DNA from: Strongyloides papillosus
Lineage: Eukaryota > Nematoda > Chromadorea > Rhabditida > Strongyloididae
Direction: 5' to 3'
Length of the DNA stretch: 64,000 bases
Assembly: GCA_005656395.1 (NCBI GenBank)
Contig: SRSI01000018.1
Location: forward strand, 62,001 to 126,000
The position numbers and the translations under genes were made by a program. Below, piece after piece: positions 32,301-43,738 of this stretch. The notes beneath the pieces were generated by a model, which saw only the letters and a list, made by a program, of their open reading frames with translations, made no database searches and was not told where the DNA came from. The first letter of the stretch is position 1. The number at the start of each line of letters is the position of its first letter.

Positions 32301-33013
32301 TTTAATGTAAGCAATAATAGGGTTTTTTGGTGAAATTCTAATAATAAACTTATTGTTTTTGATATGAAGATAAGAATATCGCTATTATTTTTAATTTACC
32401 ATGCGAGAGCTATATCTCTGATTGGTGTTAACTAAACTTCTATAGGATTTATCGTACAATTTGTAATGAAATATTTCATATTAATTAATTAATTTATTTG
32501 TTTGTACATATAAGTTCCATTATATTATTTCTTGGTAAATTTTGTTGATAGCATTAAAAATATCTTATCAAAAACGTATTAGATTTTAGAGTTTAATATT
32601 GCTTCTACAGCTGGAAGTTTTACTTTATGATTTGAAATACTTATCACTTTATGTCATCACTTTAACATCACATACCTCAAGGTGATAAAAAAAAGTTGAA
32701 GTTTAGAAAGAAATTTTATTAATATAGATGTAATTTTGTTTTTTAGAATTAATAGTCATCTTTACTTTTTATTATATCTGAATCAAAAGAAAATGCATTA
32801 TTCGTGGTTTATTCATAGAGAGTTGATAACTTCAACAAGAATTATATTAAGAAAAAAAATTATCTTTATGTCTCTCTTTATTTATATGAGAATCAATGTG
32901 AAAAAAAGGAAAAATGTAATGTCTTATTTTAGATTCAGTAATAAATTTTATTGGAAAACACTGTCTATTATAAAAAGTCAATGTAATTAAAATATTTAGT
33001 CATTTAGATTTGG
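32301..33013. repeat. Type-II SCP spacer, second copy
   Basis: The sequence parallels 30308-30960 and marks the end of the SCP array. No gene is supported. An ATG-start frame at 32736-32990 is not conserved in the other copy. Confidence 0.45.
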
Positions 33014-33046
33014 GTCTTGAGGGTTGACAGGGTTTCCCCTCAAGAC
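33014..33046. other. GC-rich stem-loop
   Basis: gtcttgaggg and cccctcaagac pair as a 10-bp stem around a 12-base loop. The bases around it are almost all A and T, so it stands out. No function can be given. Confidence 0.5.
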
Positions 33047-33328
33047 AATAATATGGAATATTATTACTATTCATATAATTTATTACCAGTAAGAAATCAT
33101 CTATGTTTTATTTGACATTATTATTTATCAATATGAGAGTGAAATTTTCGCTATCACTTTAATAATATTATGAAAAGTTATTTATCAATTTGTACACAGA
33201 AAAAGAAGGACGATTTTTGACAAATCTATCTAAAATACAATAAAAAGTCACACCATTTTAAAAAATTGAATATTATTCAAATTTTAAAAATATTAAGCAA
33301 TAGCAAACGTTTTTAAACGACGCAAAAT

Positions 33329-33790
33329 ATTAGGTTGTCGCATACATTTTGTCGTTTTTTTACAAAAATATATATGTTCGACTTTTTAAATTAATTTAGC
33401 CTTTGTTTAATTTTTATATTTTTTTAAACATTATGCTCATTTTAGATTCTAACTTATTTTTTATCTTTATTTTGTAAAATACTTTATTAAAAGTCAATTT
33501 TGTTTGGAGTCATTAATGTTTTAATAAAAATCACCATTTTAAACGATTTACTAACAACAATAAGTTTAGAAATTTAAGAATTTTCTAACAATAATAATAA
33601 AAAGTAATAATTATTTATTCACACAAAAGATTATTAATTAAAAAACTATTTTAATATTTGTTCTTATTTTAAATTAAAACATGCAAAAATTATTTTTTAT
33701 AATGAATAAAAATTCATATTATTTAAAACTTCTCATAAGTTTGATTGTAAAAGATGACCTTAAAGACATTATAAAAAAATTTAGACTATC
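33329..33790 (+). repeat. mariner-type end and dispersed repeat R2, copy 1
   Basis: TA at 33329 is followed by TTAGGTTGTCGCAtacatt, which copies the start of the mariner end at 12267 with several changes. The opposite end was not found. Downstream, 33575-33790 matches 47065-47285 in order (words ttattcacacaaaa, gttcttat, aaaattcatat, cttctcataa). It is probably the worn remains of an element. Confidence 0.4.
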
Positions 33791-34339
33791 AAATATGAAA
33801 ATTTCATATAAAAATATAATTTATACTAATTCAAATTATTGAAACATATAGAAAAGTGTACTATGGTAAGTAAAAAAAAGTTTTTGTGAAAGTATTTGTA
33901 ATTTTACTTTAAGTTAAATTCCAATCTTGTATTTAAAAATGTATTGTAGAAAACTACTTAGGCTCTAATAACAAAAATAATATACTAGAAAAATAGAAGA
34001 TTATTTTACTAATTTTCAATTGTTGCTTTTATTTTAATGTACAAAATAATTGCGATAAAATTAGTTATTGAAATAAAAAATAATACCCTTTTATTGCTAC
34101 CAAAAAAGCTGGAAATAATTATATAAAAATGATTACAAAAAAAAGCAACTTACCCTGCTATCGACAGGCTATCTATGAGATATTCCATCTTTAACAAGGG
34201 TTTATATAGTGATATTGTTATCACTATGTCAGTTATAAATCAAGAAAATTCAAATTTTATTATGTAAGACAAATTTATTAGATTTTACACAAACCTGTGT
34301 ACTTTTTATTTTTTGTGTGTATAAAGAGTCTCAGAAGCT
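33791..34339. other. AT-rich non-coding stretch
   Basis: No gene or repeat is recognised. A gttatcac/gtgataac pair near 34213-34225 is the only small inverted motif. Confidence 0.3.
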
Positions 34340-34499
34340 TTTGTATACACAAAAATAAAATTCAGGAAAATTTTTCTTGTAATTTACAAGAAATCTCACG
34401 GATTGTGCAATTAGAGGAAAACTTTTCTTGCATAGCAGGAAATTATTTATTAAATATTGCGGGAAACATTTTGCTTCAAATTTGAGGGAAATAGGTTTT

Positions 34500-35025
34500 T
34501 AAATTACTGTAATTTGTAGAAAAAATATTCTTGTAAATACAGGAAAAAATTTCGGTAAAAAACTTAGGAATAATATTACTGTAAATGAATAGAAAAATAT
34601 TCCTGTAAAAACTCAAGAGAAATATTCCTGTAAATGGATGAAAAAAAATTCTTGTAAAAATGAAGGAAGAATATTCCTGTAAATGTAAGAAAAACATTCT
34701 TGTAAATGTAGGAAGAGCATTCTTGTAAATGCAAGAAAAGTAATCCCGTAAAAGTGAAGGAATAGTATTCTTGTAAATGCAAGAAAAGTAATCCTACAAA
34801 AGTGAAGGAAAAACATTCTTGTAAACGCAAGAAAAACATTCTTGTAAATGTAGGAATAGCATTCTTGTAAATGCAAGAAAAGTAATCCTACAAAAGTGAA
34901 GGAAAAACATTCCTGTAAATGTAAGAAAAACATTCTTGTAAATGTAGGAATAGCATTCTTGTAAATGCAAGAAAAGTAATCCTACAAAAGTGAAGGAAAA
35001 ACATTCCTGTAAATGGGTAAAAAAA
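34500..35025 (+). repeat. Minisatellite, unit about 35-37 bp with higher-order pattern
   Basis: Units of the type attcttgtaaatgcaagaaa alternate with agtaatcctacaaaagtgaagg and aaaacattcctgtaaatg. A block of about 117 bases repeats near 34800, 34880 and 34990. Open frames across it on the minus strand (repeating FLHLQE) are a by-product of the repeat. Looser copies of the unit reach back to about 34350. Confidence 0.8.
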
Positions 35026-35166
35026 CTTATTACAACATTACTTAAGATAATTGTAAATAAATACTAAAATTAAAAATATAAAACAACTTTAAGATTTTAT
35101 TTATTTAAATTCTCATTAACAACAATAATTAAAGATATTTATAAAAAAAAAACAATATGATTGCTC

Positions 35167-35791
35167 CAGATTGACCGCTTTTCCCCCTTGCAATCCATGA
35201 AAGATCCCACCTGTAAACTGTGACAATTCCATTAAAATAATAAAACATAGATGATAAAACTTACCTGTGACTGAAGGCATCTGTAGCCTACAACCTCCAG
35301 ATTGACTGCCCTTCCTCCTTGTAATCCAAAAAAGATCCACACCTGCAAATAACATTAATTTCATACTACAAAAACTCACCTTCTGACCAAAGGCATACCT
35401 GTAGCCTACAAATCTCCAGATTGACCGCCCTTCCCCTTGCAATCCATGGAAGATCCCACCTGTAAACTGTGACAATCATATTAAAATAATAAAACATAGA
35501 TGATAAAACTTACCTGTAACTGAAGGCATCTGTAGCCTACAACCTCCAAGATGACTGCCCTTCCCCCTTGCAATCCATGGAAGATCCACACCTGTAAACT
35601 ACGAAAATCATATTAAAATAATAAAACATAAATGATTAAACTTACCTGTGACTGAAGGCATCTGTAGCCTACAACCTCCAGATTGACTGCCCTTCCTCCT
35701 TGTAATCCAAAAAAGATCCACACCTGCAAATAACATTAATTTCATACTACAAAAACTCACCTTCTGACCAAAGGCATACCTGTAGCCTACA
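35167..35791 (-). repeat. Repeat block laid out like alternating small exons and introns
   Basis: On the minus strand, segments of 78-80 bases alternate with segments of about 38 or 54 bases. The short ones begin GTGAGT or GTAAGT and end TTTGCAG or TTTACAG, as spliced introns do. Four complete exon-like segments lie between two partial ones. The 78-base segments are open in one frame and continue in phase over two junctions (FGLQGGRAVNLEVVGYR and a close copy). The 80-base segment shifts frame and then stops. It may be an amplified fragment of a real gene, a micro-exon gene, or a non-coding spliced array. The block is less AT-rich than its surroundings. Confidence 0.6.
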
Positions 35792-36092
35792 AATAAATAA
35801 TTAAATAGCAAAAAAAAATGATAAAACCTACACTTAACTAATTAATAAATGCATTTAAAAAATGCGCAAAATAACAATTACATTTTGATGAAAAAACAAG
35901 CGCCATGTGTAAGGATTCCACTCCAATATTCTGGATAGGATATTCGACCCGCGCTATAACACAAATAAGGACTGCTATTAGTATATCATATATATGACTC
36001 ATTTAGTTGGAATTTTTGACAAATCAAATCATGTCGTTTAATTTTAAAGAGTATTTAATATATTAATTTTAATAAATTAATTTGGAAATCAG

Positions 36093-36272
36093 ACTTCAGC
36101 GAGTTACGAAATTATATATAGTGATAATCAACCAGGAGAATATATTCAACAAAATTTTAAAGATGTACATAAACATTTTTTAAAAGAAATTTTAAAATTT
36201 CTAAAAAAAAACAATTCAAATTTAGTAATTGAAAATAACTTTATTAAATGCAAGATGCACGTTACCTGTTAA
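36093..36272 (+). pseudogene. Orphan exon-like open frame
   Basis: After an acceptor-like AAATCAG, a frame of 59 codons plus stop reads as a plausible protein (SDNQPGEYIQQNFKDVHKHF and a CKMHVTC end). It has no start codon and no signal peptide exon could be found. The spacing of Gln, His, Lys and Cys loosely recalls the small secreted protein at 50786. It may be a relic exon. Weakly supported. Confidence 0.25.
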
Positions 36273-36359
36273 ATATACAACAAGTCCTACAAAGATTTTT
36301 TACTATATTTTTTATCATATTTTTTATCATATTATATAATATTTAAAGATTAATTCCCA

Positions 36360-36900
36360 AATCCATTTTTCATGCATTCCAAAAATCCTGTAGTTCATTT
36401 TCCTGCATTCAAAAATCCCCCACTCCATTTTTCTTGCATTCCAAAAATCCTGTAGTCCATTTTCTTGCATTTAAAAATCCCCCAATCCATTTTCCCTCGT
36501 TTAAAAATCCCCCACTCCATTTTTCTTGCATTTAAAAATCCTGTAGTCCATTTACTGCATTCAAAATTCCCCCAGTCCATTTTCCTTCATTTAAAAATCC
36601 TGTAATCAACTTTTCCTGCACTTGAAACTCCTGAAATTTGCCTTTCTTGCATTTGAAATTCCTTCAATTTATTTTCCTTCATTGAAAAATCCTGTAATAT
36701 ATTTTTCTTGCATTTAAAAATCCTGCAATCCATTTTATCGCATTTAAAAATCCTGTGATCTACATTTACTGTATTTTTTTTTCTTAGATTAGAATTTCCC
36801 GCAAAAAAAAATCCTGCAATTATTTTTCTTGCATTTTAATTTCGCTCAAAAGAAATTCTTGCAATTATTTTTCCTGCAATTAAGAAAATTCCTTCAAAAT
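36360..36900 (-). repeat. Minisatellite, unit about 30-36 bp, opposite orientation
   Basis: Units read on the minus strand as variants of atgcaagaaaa, tggactacagg and atttttaa, repeated about fifteen times and decaying toward 36900. The word tgcaagaaaa also builds the array at 34500-35025 but on the other strand, so the two arrays flank the exon-like block as loose inverted arms. Confidence 0.7.
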
Positions 36901-37530
36901 TTTTTCTGGCTTTTAAAATTCTGGGAATTTTTTTGTGTGATTGTAGAATATATTTTTTCTATTAAAATTAAGATTACTAGTATTAACTTTATTAGAGTTA
37001 GATACACACTATCCAAAATCTTTTGGTATTTTCACAAGGGCTAAAACACTGCAAAAACAGGTGTATAAATTAAAAGAAAAAGATGACAAAATTATTATTT
37101 CACAATAATAAAATAAAACGTATCATCGTTCTAATTTCTAGTTTTTTCAGAGGGCACACCTCGCATACACCGTCTGGACTTCTAGGGGAGATAAAAAAAT
37201 AAAAAAAACAGCGTTGATAAATTGCAAGAGTCTATAATGATGTTATTGTATTGTTTATACTTCTAAGGGATATGCTCCATTCTCATTTTATGTTAATGAA
37301 ATTTTAACTTTAGGATAATCAGTTATATTTTTTTTAAAAATTTTGCTAGACAGAATCTAAATCTTGAAATAATATTACTATAAAAATAAATAATTGAAAC
37401 AATATTTTGTTTTAACAATAAATTAAAAATTCTATAAAAAAAGTTTATAAATAATCGCAAAATTGTAGTTAGTATACCAAAATCATTAATTTAGATTTTG
37501 ATATTCAATACAAAAAAATAGAAATTAATT
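36901..37530. other. AT-rich stretch 3' of the protease gene
   Basis: A short GC-richer segment (gagggcacacctcgcatacaccgt, 37150-37175) stands alone. No gene or repeat is recognised. Confidence 0.3.
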
Positions 37531-38494
37531 TCATTTAGGTTCAGTACAAGTTACATTTCCATTTGTTGTTGTTTCTATGAAATCACAAAATGCAGTAACT
37601 CTTGCATATACTCCTGCATGTTTATATTCGCCGCAACCTAAAAAAGTTATTTTAAAATTTTTTTTTACAGAATACCTTTTCCAAATGATGTTATACCATA
37701 TTGGTACCATGTTCCGGATTTTGATTGTACAACTAATGGACCACCAGAGTCTCCTATACATGTGTCTGAACCTTTTTTTCCTGCACAAATCATAAAATCT
37801 GGTTTGAATTTATTTGGATATTCACTATTACATGTTTTATCATTAACAAAAGGTAAATTAACTTGTTTTAATTTTCTTGAAATAGATCCTTCTTCTGTTG
37901 TTGTTCCCCATCCGGTAGCCCAAGCTGAATTTGGTTCCACAACAACATTTTTGTCAGTTGAGGGAAGACAAATTGGTTGAACATGGTTATTAAAAATAAT
38001 TTCATCTTCTATTTCAATTAAAGCAATATCCCGTGTAGGATCAGGAACTGATTCGTAATTTGGATGTAGATAAATTTTTTTAATTTTATGTAAAGTTTCA
38101 CCAGTTTCATTATTCTTAGATTCATCATATACTCCTGTTTTTATTCTAAAAGTTGAAGGATGATCTAAAGCAGCTAAATCAAAAATACAATGTCCAGCTG
38201 TCATAATCCATCCTTAAAATCGTTTATCTTATTTAATAATAAATATATATTCAATTTACCGGGAGCAATAATAGAGCCACCGCAATTTAAATCACACCTT
38301 TTAAACCATTGAGTGTCACAAAAAATAACTTGCCATGGCCATGAGTATGGAACAGCGTCACTTCCGCCGACAATATCAACAGATGTTTTATTATTAACAT
38401 TAGGAATAATAGGTGTTTGGCCACAATGATAACTACCAGAAGTAGCAGAAACAATTGTGAACAATAGAAATAATGTATACAAAAATTTAACCAT
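37531..38494 (-). CDS. Secreted trypsin-like serine protease
   Basis: Three exons, 38494-38260, 38212-37676 and 37637-37531, are joined across introns of 47 and 38 bases, both in phase 1, and give 292 residues. A signal peptide covers about residues 1-20. IVGG at 41-44 marks the mature start. The catalytic residues are His86 (TAGHC), Asp140 (RDIAL) and Ser234 (GDSGGPL). Asp228, six residues before the Ser, predicts a trypsin-type S1 pocket, with SFGKG and AGVYARV forming its walls. The residue before IVGG is Asp, not Arg or Lys, so trypsin-like self-activation is unlikely. It is an S1-family (chymotrypsin-fold) hydrolase acting outside the cell. It is complete and alone, not part of the SCP array. 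Confidence 0.92.
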
Positions 38495-39872
38495 TTTGTA
38501 GATATTTTTTAGATATTAAAATATTGGAATTTATATTATAGTTTTTACCGTAAAATTGTACTTTTTCTGATAACAGTATCAATCTTTTCTTATATTGACA
38601 TTATTTATATAAATGTAATCCCTGCATATTATAGTTTTCTTATTAAATTTTGATAATATCAGTTCCTGCTGATGATTAAAAAAAATTACTGATAAATTAT
38701 CAAATAGATGGTTGTACATTGTAGTGATATAAATATTTAACAAAAAAATAAAGTAAATATTTTACTAATGAATAAGACCTTAACACAGAAATTTTTTTTT
38801 CAAAAATGATGTCATTTTTTAATGTCTATGACAAAAATTAGTAAAAAGTTGAATTTAAAAATTACTTTTAATGTGTATACGTTTTTAATAAAAAAAATGC
38901 AAAAGCACATACAGAAATACTTATAATAATTATTCGAAATACGTTTCTTGAGATATTCGAACAAAATGGGGAAAGCAAAAATCTAAGACCCCATTTTTAT
39001 ATGCTTTAACAATACCCCTAGGTGACATATTACCACATATAAAATATTAGCTTCATATCTCCACTCTACGCGTTTTTATGGCTTCAGAAACTTTTCGACC
39101 ATGATTGCGTATCTCAAAAACTACTTTATGACACTATATCAATATATATATTATTCTTCACCATTTTTGGAGTAATTTTCAAGTACTAAAATAAATTTTG
39201 AAAAATCTTACTTTTAAGTATATTTTGTGACAAAAAATCATAAAAAATGGAAAACCTCAATCTTGAAAATATCAAATTCGAATTCAGCGTGCCTGAAAAC
39301 CTATATATACGTTTTTGAATTATTAAAAAAGTGCTGAGAAAAAAAGTTATAGTAAAATATTTCGAATATAATTTTGCTATAATAATATATTAAAAAAACT
39401 ATAAGACATTTAGTTTTATCTAATATCAGATTATATATTTGTATTGCTTAGTAAATTTAATATTAGTTTAAGTAAAAAAAGTTGAAAAAAATAATGTTTT
39501 GATTATATTCCGGTTCATTTAAATCCTTAATATTATAATATGCTTAATTTTGCTATAAATTACATTACTTAGCAAATATATAACGTGTTTTCTATCACTT
39601 TTAATAGAGTAATTGTTAGTTTTTCAAAATAACTTTAAATCTTTATAACTTAGAAAATGTATAAAATATTTTAGTCAAATTTTTAAATGATCGTATTTTA
39701 ATATTTTGTTTATCTATAATAGCTTTGAAAAAATTTTAATTAATTTTAAATTTAGCTATTACCGCTATGAAAGTTGTCATGTAAAATTTTTGTAGAAAGG
39801 TAAGTTACAATTAAGTTGCATTAATTCAATGATTATAATAAATTCTGAAGTATATTAAGAAAAAAAGATATA
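38495..39872. other. Intergenic AT-rich sequence upstream of the protease
   Basis: No gene is supported. The segment 38935-39350 (from aatacgtttcttgagatattcg) is less AT-rich than the rest and may be an old repeat. No partner copy was found in the window. Confidence 0.3.
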
Positions 39873-40692
39873 CCATTTCCCGGTCAAATTCAACATTTTC
39901 CCAACCGAATTCAACATTTTCCCAACCAAATTCAACATTTTATTATTCAATTTCAACATTTTATTATTCAATTTCAACATTTTATTATTCAATTTCAACA
40001 ATGCTTCAATTTACTTTTATTTTTAATTTTTTAAAGGTAAAAAATGTAATTTTTATAAAATTAAGTACTTTTCTTGTAAATTTTACTTTAATGAAGAAGT
40101 AAACGCGATGAAATTGAAAGAATTACAAGCATGTTTAATTTTGACTTTAAATTTCTTTCACCATATTCATACATGCTTAATCCTATTGAAAATACATTTT
40201 CTAAGATTAAAAACTGCGTTAGATCAAGATTAAGAAATAATGATAATGGAGTTTTATCAGATGTAATAATGTCTGAGATAAATAATATTACATCAACTGA
40301 TTGTAGTGGGTACTTTAGATACATTACAAAAAATATTACAAATTGTGCTGCTGAACTTCCCTATTGCCATAAATGAAATCAAATTTATTAATTTTTAAAA
40401 TTGTATGCTTTTTATAAATTAAAAATTTATTAAAAGTTTTATATAATTTTATATTAATATATAATATTTTAAAAAAACACACCTTATAACTAAAAAAATT
40501 AATCTTTAAAAAGATTATGAAGTGTCGAAATTGAATAAAAAAATGTTGAAATTGAATAATAAAATGTTGAAATTGAATAGGAAAATGTTGAATTTGAATG
40601 GAAAAATGTTGAAATTGAATAGGAAAATGTTGAATTTGGTTGGGAAAATGTTGAATTTGGTTGGGAAAATGTTGAATTTGACCGGGAAATGG
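39873..40692 (+). mobile_element. Tc1/IS630-type element with satellite-like inverted ends
   Basis: The outer ends ccatttcccggtcaaattc and gaatttgaccgggaaatgg are perfect inverted copies, flanked by TA (39871-39872 and 40693-40694). Each arm, about 130-165 bp, is itself a tandem array of a unit of about 21 bp (ttcaacattttcccaaccaa on the left). The middle keeps the end of a transposase. The arms could pair over most of their length. Total length is 820 bp. Confidence 0.85.
40131..40376 (+). pseudogene. Transposase C-terminal fragment (DDE_3 type)
   Basis: The frame reads LSPYSYMLNPIENTFSKIK near its start. This is the conserved block around the last catalytic Glu of Tc1/IS630 transposases (S-P-x-LNPIE-x-x-W-S-K in the family). 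The Trp is Phe here. The first two catalytic Asp residues and the DNA-binding domain are gone. It is a deleted, non-autonomous copy inside the satellite-armed element. Confidence 0.75.
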
Positions 40693-40905
40693 TATACATC
40701 GTTTATTAAGAAAATACTATCCATTTTGGCATAATATTGAACACAGTTTTTGATAATATTGCCATTTTTTAAATCTTTTTCATAGTTTTAATAACTTGAT
40801 AATGGTTAAATTTCAAAATGAATCAGAATTTTTTAAACTAAATAATAATTTAACACATTATGATATATCTTGTACTCTTAATGATTAGATTTTTCTTCTT
40901 ATCAT

Positions 40906-42482
40906 CTATAATCTTCTTCTTCTTGTTCCTCTTTTCAAAATTTCAGGCTCATCTTTAAAAGCTTCTTCTTCTTTTGACACACTATCTATAATGTCTTCGA
41001 TTTCATTATCAAAAACACTTTCATTTATAAATTTACTAAGACTATATACCGTATAATCATTTTGCTTTTCCTCATCAAATTCTTCATCATTCGAGTCTTC
41101 TGAGAATTTTTTTATTTTTAAAGTTGCCACGTCTTTTTTAGCTACTTTTTTGAGAATATCTTTAATATCCTTTCCCTTATTTTCTAACCCTTTTAACCAT
41201 GAAAAATATAGTCCAATTTTTAATGAACTGGGAATATCTCTTATTTTTATCTTTTTTTCTTCTTTTATCCATACAGTTAAACGTTCAACTGCTATAGCTG
41301 GTGAAATTTTACTACCCTTTTTTCCCTCTAAATACATATTAATAAGTTTTTCTTTTACTTCTAATTTTATTGGATCTCTGGGTTTGTTCTTCTTTAATGC
41401 CCAGCCTACAGATAGACATATAGAATCAGCTTTATTTTTTTCTTCAAATGATTTTAAAATTTCTTCTTTCACAAAATTTGCTTCGCTGATATTATACTCC
41501 AATTGTTTTTTATAATTATCAACAGCATATTCACGTAAGATAAGCTTTTCTTTTTTATATTTATGTACTCTCAATAAGGAATGTTGGTGCAAGTTACTTA
41601 TTCTAAGAAAAGCAGATATGCAATCTTCTACTGGACAGAAGAATGGTTTAATTTTTTTTCATCTGGTAGAGCTGAATCTTTATCTTCTTCTTCAGGATTT
41701 TCAGCAAATTCTTCAATATAACTAATTTCTTCAGCATAATTAGATAAATGAACTGTGTTATTGTCCATGTCATTTTTTAATGAAGTGAACGTACATTCTT
41801 CATCACTCGTAAAGTTACAAATTATATCTGGAATATATTTTTTTATTGTTCTAGTATTTTCGTAAGTTATTTTACTTGGTACTCCAATATTGTAATGCTC
41901 CCATATTTCAAATTCTGTGTTCTTGAAACTAATATATGTAATTGATCTAATATTTTAATATTACTGCATCTGAATGGAGAGACACTTTTAAATTTGAGCA
42001 ATGTTATTACGTAACTGGGGTTTTCAACTGAAGTATATGCCTTGATTAAGTCTTTGGGTGTTAAAATATCATTTTTATTATTTATAAATTTCTTTTTTCT
42101 TCTAGAAAGCACACTTGCAATTCGATCACAAGGTCCTTTACTCAACTGAACTTCAGAATAACTGTACGGATTAATTTTTATCCCAGTTTTTTCCTCAATA
42201 GCGTTTAGTAAATGATAGAAGCAAGCATTTTTGTAACATGCTGCATTGTCACTTCTTAAATTAATTTTTTTAATGTTAGATTTTTGTTTTAGTACAGTTA
42301 AGACGTTTAGTATAGATGCTGATACAGCAAAAAAGTCTTGCTTGTCAGTTCCGTCAAAAACATCTGCGAAGAATAATTGAGAAAAGTCTTCATCACTTTC
42401 ACGTTTTAAAAAATGGACTATATAAAGACTGATTCCTTTTTGTCCATAGTAGTATGTTTGCTTTTCGCAATATGTTTGCGGA
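40906..42482 (-). pseudogene. Decayed transposable-element protein with C2H2 finger
   Basis: Three open segments lie in order on the minus strand. The first (42482-41867) holds RSDNAACYKNACFYH and SKGPCDRIASV, the second (about 41860-41640) is acidic, and the third (about 41640-40906) begins with a C2H2 finger (FFCPVEDC...LHQHSLLRVH) and ends in a basic tail. From memory, the order SDNA-CY, KGPCDR, C2H2 and a GWALKK segment is that of an uncharacterised protein found repeatedly in invertebrate genomes and thought to belong to a mobile element. At least one stop and one frame change separate the parts. The 5' end was not found. The exact superfamily is uncertain. Confidence 0.55.
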
Positions 42483-43010
42483 ATTACTTTTTAAGAGAAA
42501 TTTAACATTAGTAAGGCTTCATCCGTACGAAGATTTTTTACAATAGTTTTCTTATTCTTTCGCAAGAGTAAGATCGGAATAATGTAAGGTCTAAAAGGGA
42601 GTATAAATACGAGGGAAATTGATGGAAGAGGTATTTATGTTAAATGATAAAATCGTGTGTGTCATTGAATTTTATTATAATTTCATCATATTTACTAATT
42701 TTATAATTTTAGAAGGTTTTCGATAATCTTTGATTTTATTAGTTGTCTAAAATGTTTTTTTATAAATTTATTGTGATTAGATAAATTTCTACTAGTTTAT
42801 CTTTGTCTTTTTCGACTAATTAGAGGAGTCCAGTCCATATAAAATTTTACTTATGTTGCTTCTTTATGTTTCCACATTAAAATTTAGTATCATTGTGTTC
42901 ACAATATCAGACGTATCTGTCAAACTTTTCATATTGTTTTATTTGGAACTAGTAAAACTTCACTTTTAAGAGCGATTTATTCACGTAAAATAATATATCA
43001 CTTGTATTTT

Positions 43011-43145
43011 TGCTGTGTCAAACATGATGTTTGACACAAAAAAATAACTATTATATATAACATGTCTTTATTGTATCTTTAGTTCTTATAATAAAATCAT
43101 CTTAAGTAACTCATCATTATTTTATAAGGTGTTTTTAACACCACA
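43011..43145. repeat. Solo LTR, family of the element at 52448
   Basis: The 135 bases match the two 136-bp LTRs at 52448 and 54888 with few changes (TGCTGTGTCAAACATGATG to TTTTAACACCACA). ATTTT is duplicated on both sides (43006-43010 and 43146-43150). It is a solo LTR left by recombination. It contains the palindrome tgtcaaacatgatgtttgaca. Confidence 0.92.
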
Positions 43146-43283
43146 ATTTTATTATACTTAAATTTTCAGATAATAAGTATTCAAAAAAACGGAAAAAGCG
43201 AAACAATTTAATAAATTTTATTATAAAGTTAACACTCTAAAAAATTATTTAAGATGAAAAAACTGTAATAATTGTTTACTCCT

Positions 43284-43738
43284 TCAGTAGTCAAAGAATT
43301 TATTTTCTAGTATTTTATTTTTAAAAATTAATTTTAGCTGTCTATCATAAAGTGGATCAATGTTAGAAAAATCACAAAAAAATTGTTTTCCTGTCGAACT
43401 CCACCGTTTACAATCCTTAAAAATTTTTTTTGTTAAAGTTTCTTCATTTTCATGCTGTTTATATATAATACTAAGAATACCCTCTATAAAAAAAATAAAT
43501 TTTTTTTCTCTTTTTATTTACCGTTTTGAAAATCAATATTAGTTGGTATTCTTGCACTAACACCTCTTACAGTATTACATCCTCCAGGAGAAGTACCATA
43601 TGATTTAGAAAAAACTGTTAGATTTAAAAAAACTTGTTCGTTATAATAACGAGGATAACATTCAGGATATACATTAATTTTAACATCGTAGATCCAGGCA
43701 AAAATTTCAACAATATTAGACATTTGTTGGCCCTCCTC
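43284..43738 (-). CDS. Small probable secreted protein, left member of the inverted pair
   Basis: Exons 43738-43522 and 43483-43284 flank a 38-base intron that splits a Glu codon (G|AG, phase 1), exactly as in the gene at 50786. They encode 138 residues with five Cys (ECY, GGCN, DCK, FFCD pattern) and end at TGA 43284. The start is unclear. The upstream part may begin at ATG 43897, which opens a hydrophobic signal-like stretch (MIFFKALTLFIFV), but a stop follows in frame unless a weak donor at codon 12 is used. The ATG at 43723 would lack a signal peptide. It may be a young pseudogene or may have a first exon not placed correctly. The product family is not recognised. Confidence 0.55.

Noticed and set aside
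34476..34933. Three minus-strand frames repeating FLHLQE over the minisatellite
   Set aside because: They follow from the repeat unit length and composition. No start context, signal or domain is present.
34500..35025. Regular repeats that could suggest a CRISPR array
   Set aside because: The units are contiguous minisatellite copies with no unique spacers, in a eukaryotic genome with introns and Tc1/mariner elements.
35116..35475. Open frame of 119 codons through the exon-like repeat block
   Set aside because: It reads straight through segments with strong donor and acceptor motifs and is not kept in phase between units. The spliced reading is the better hypothesis.
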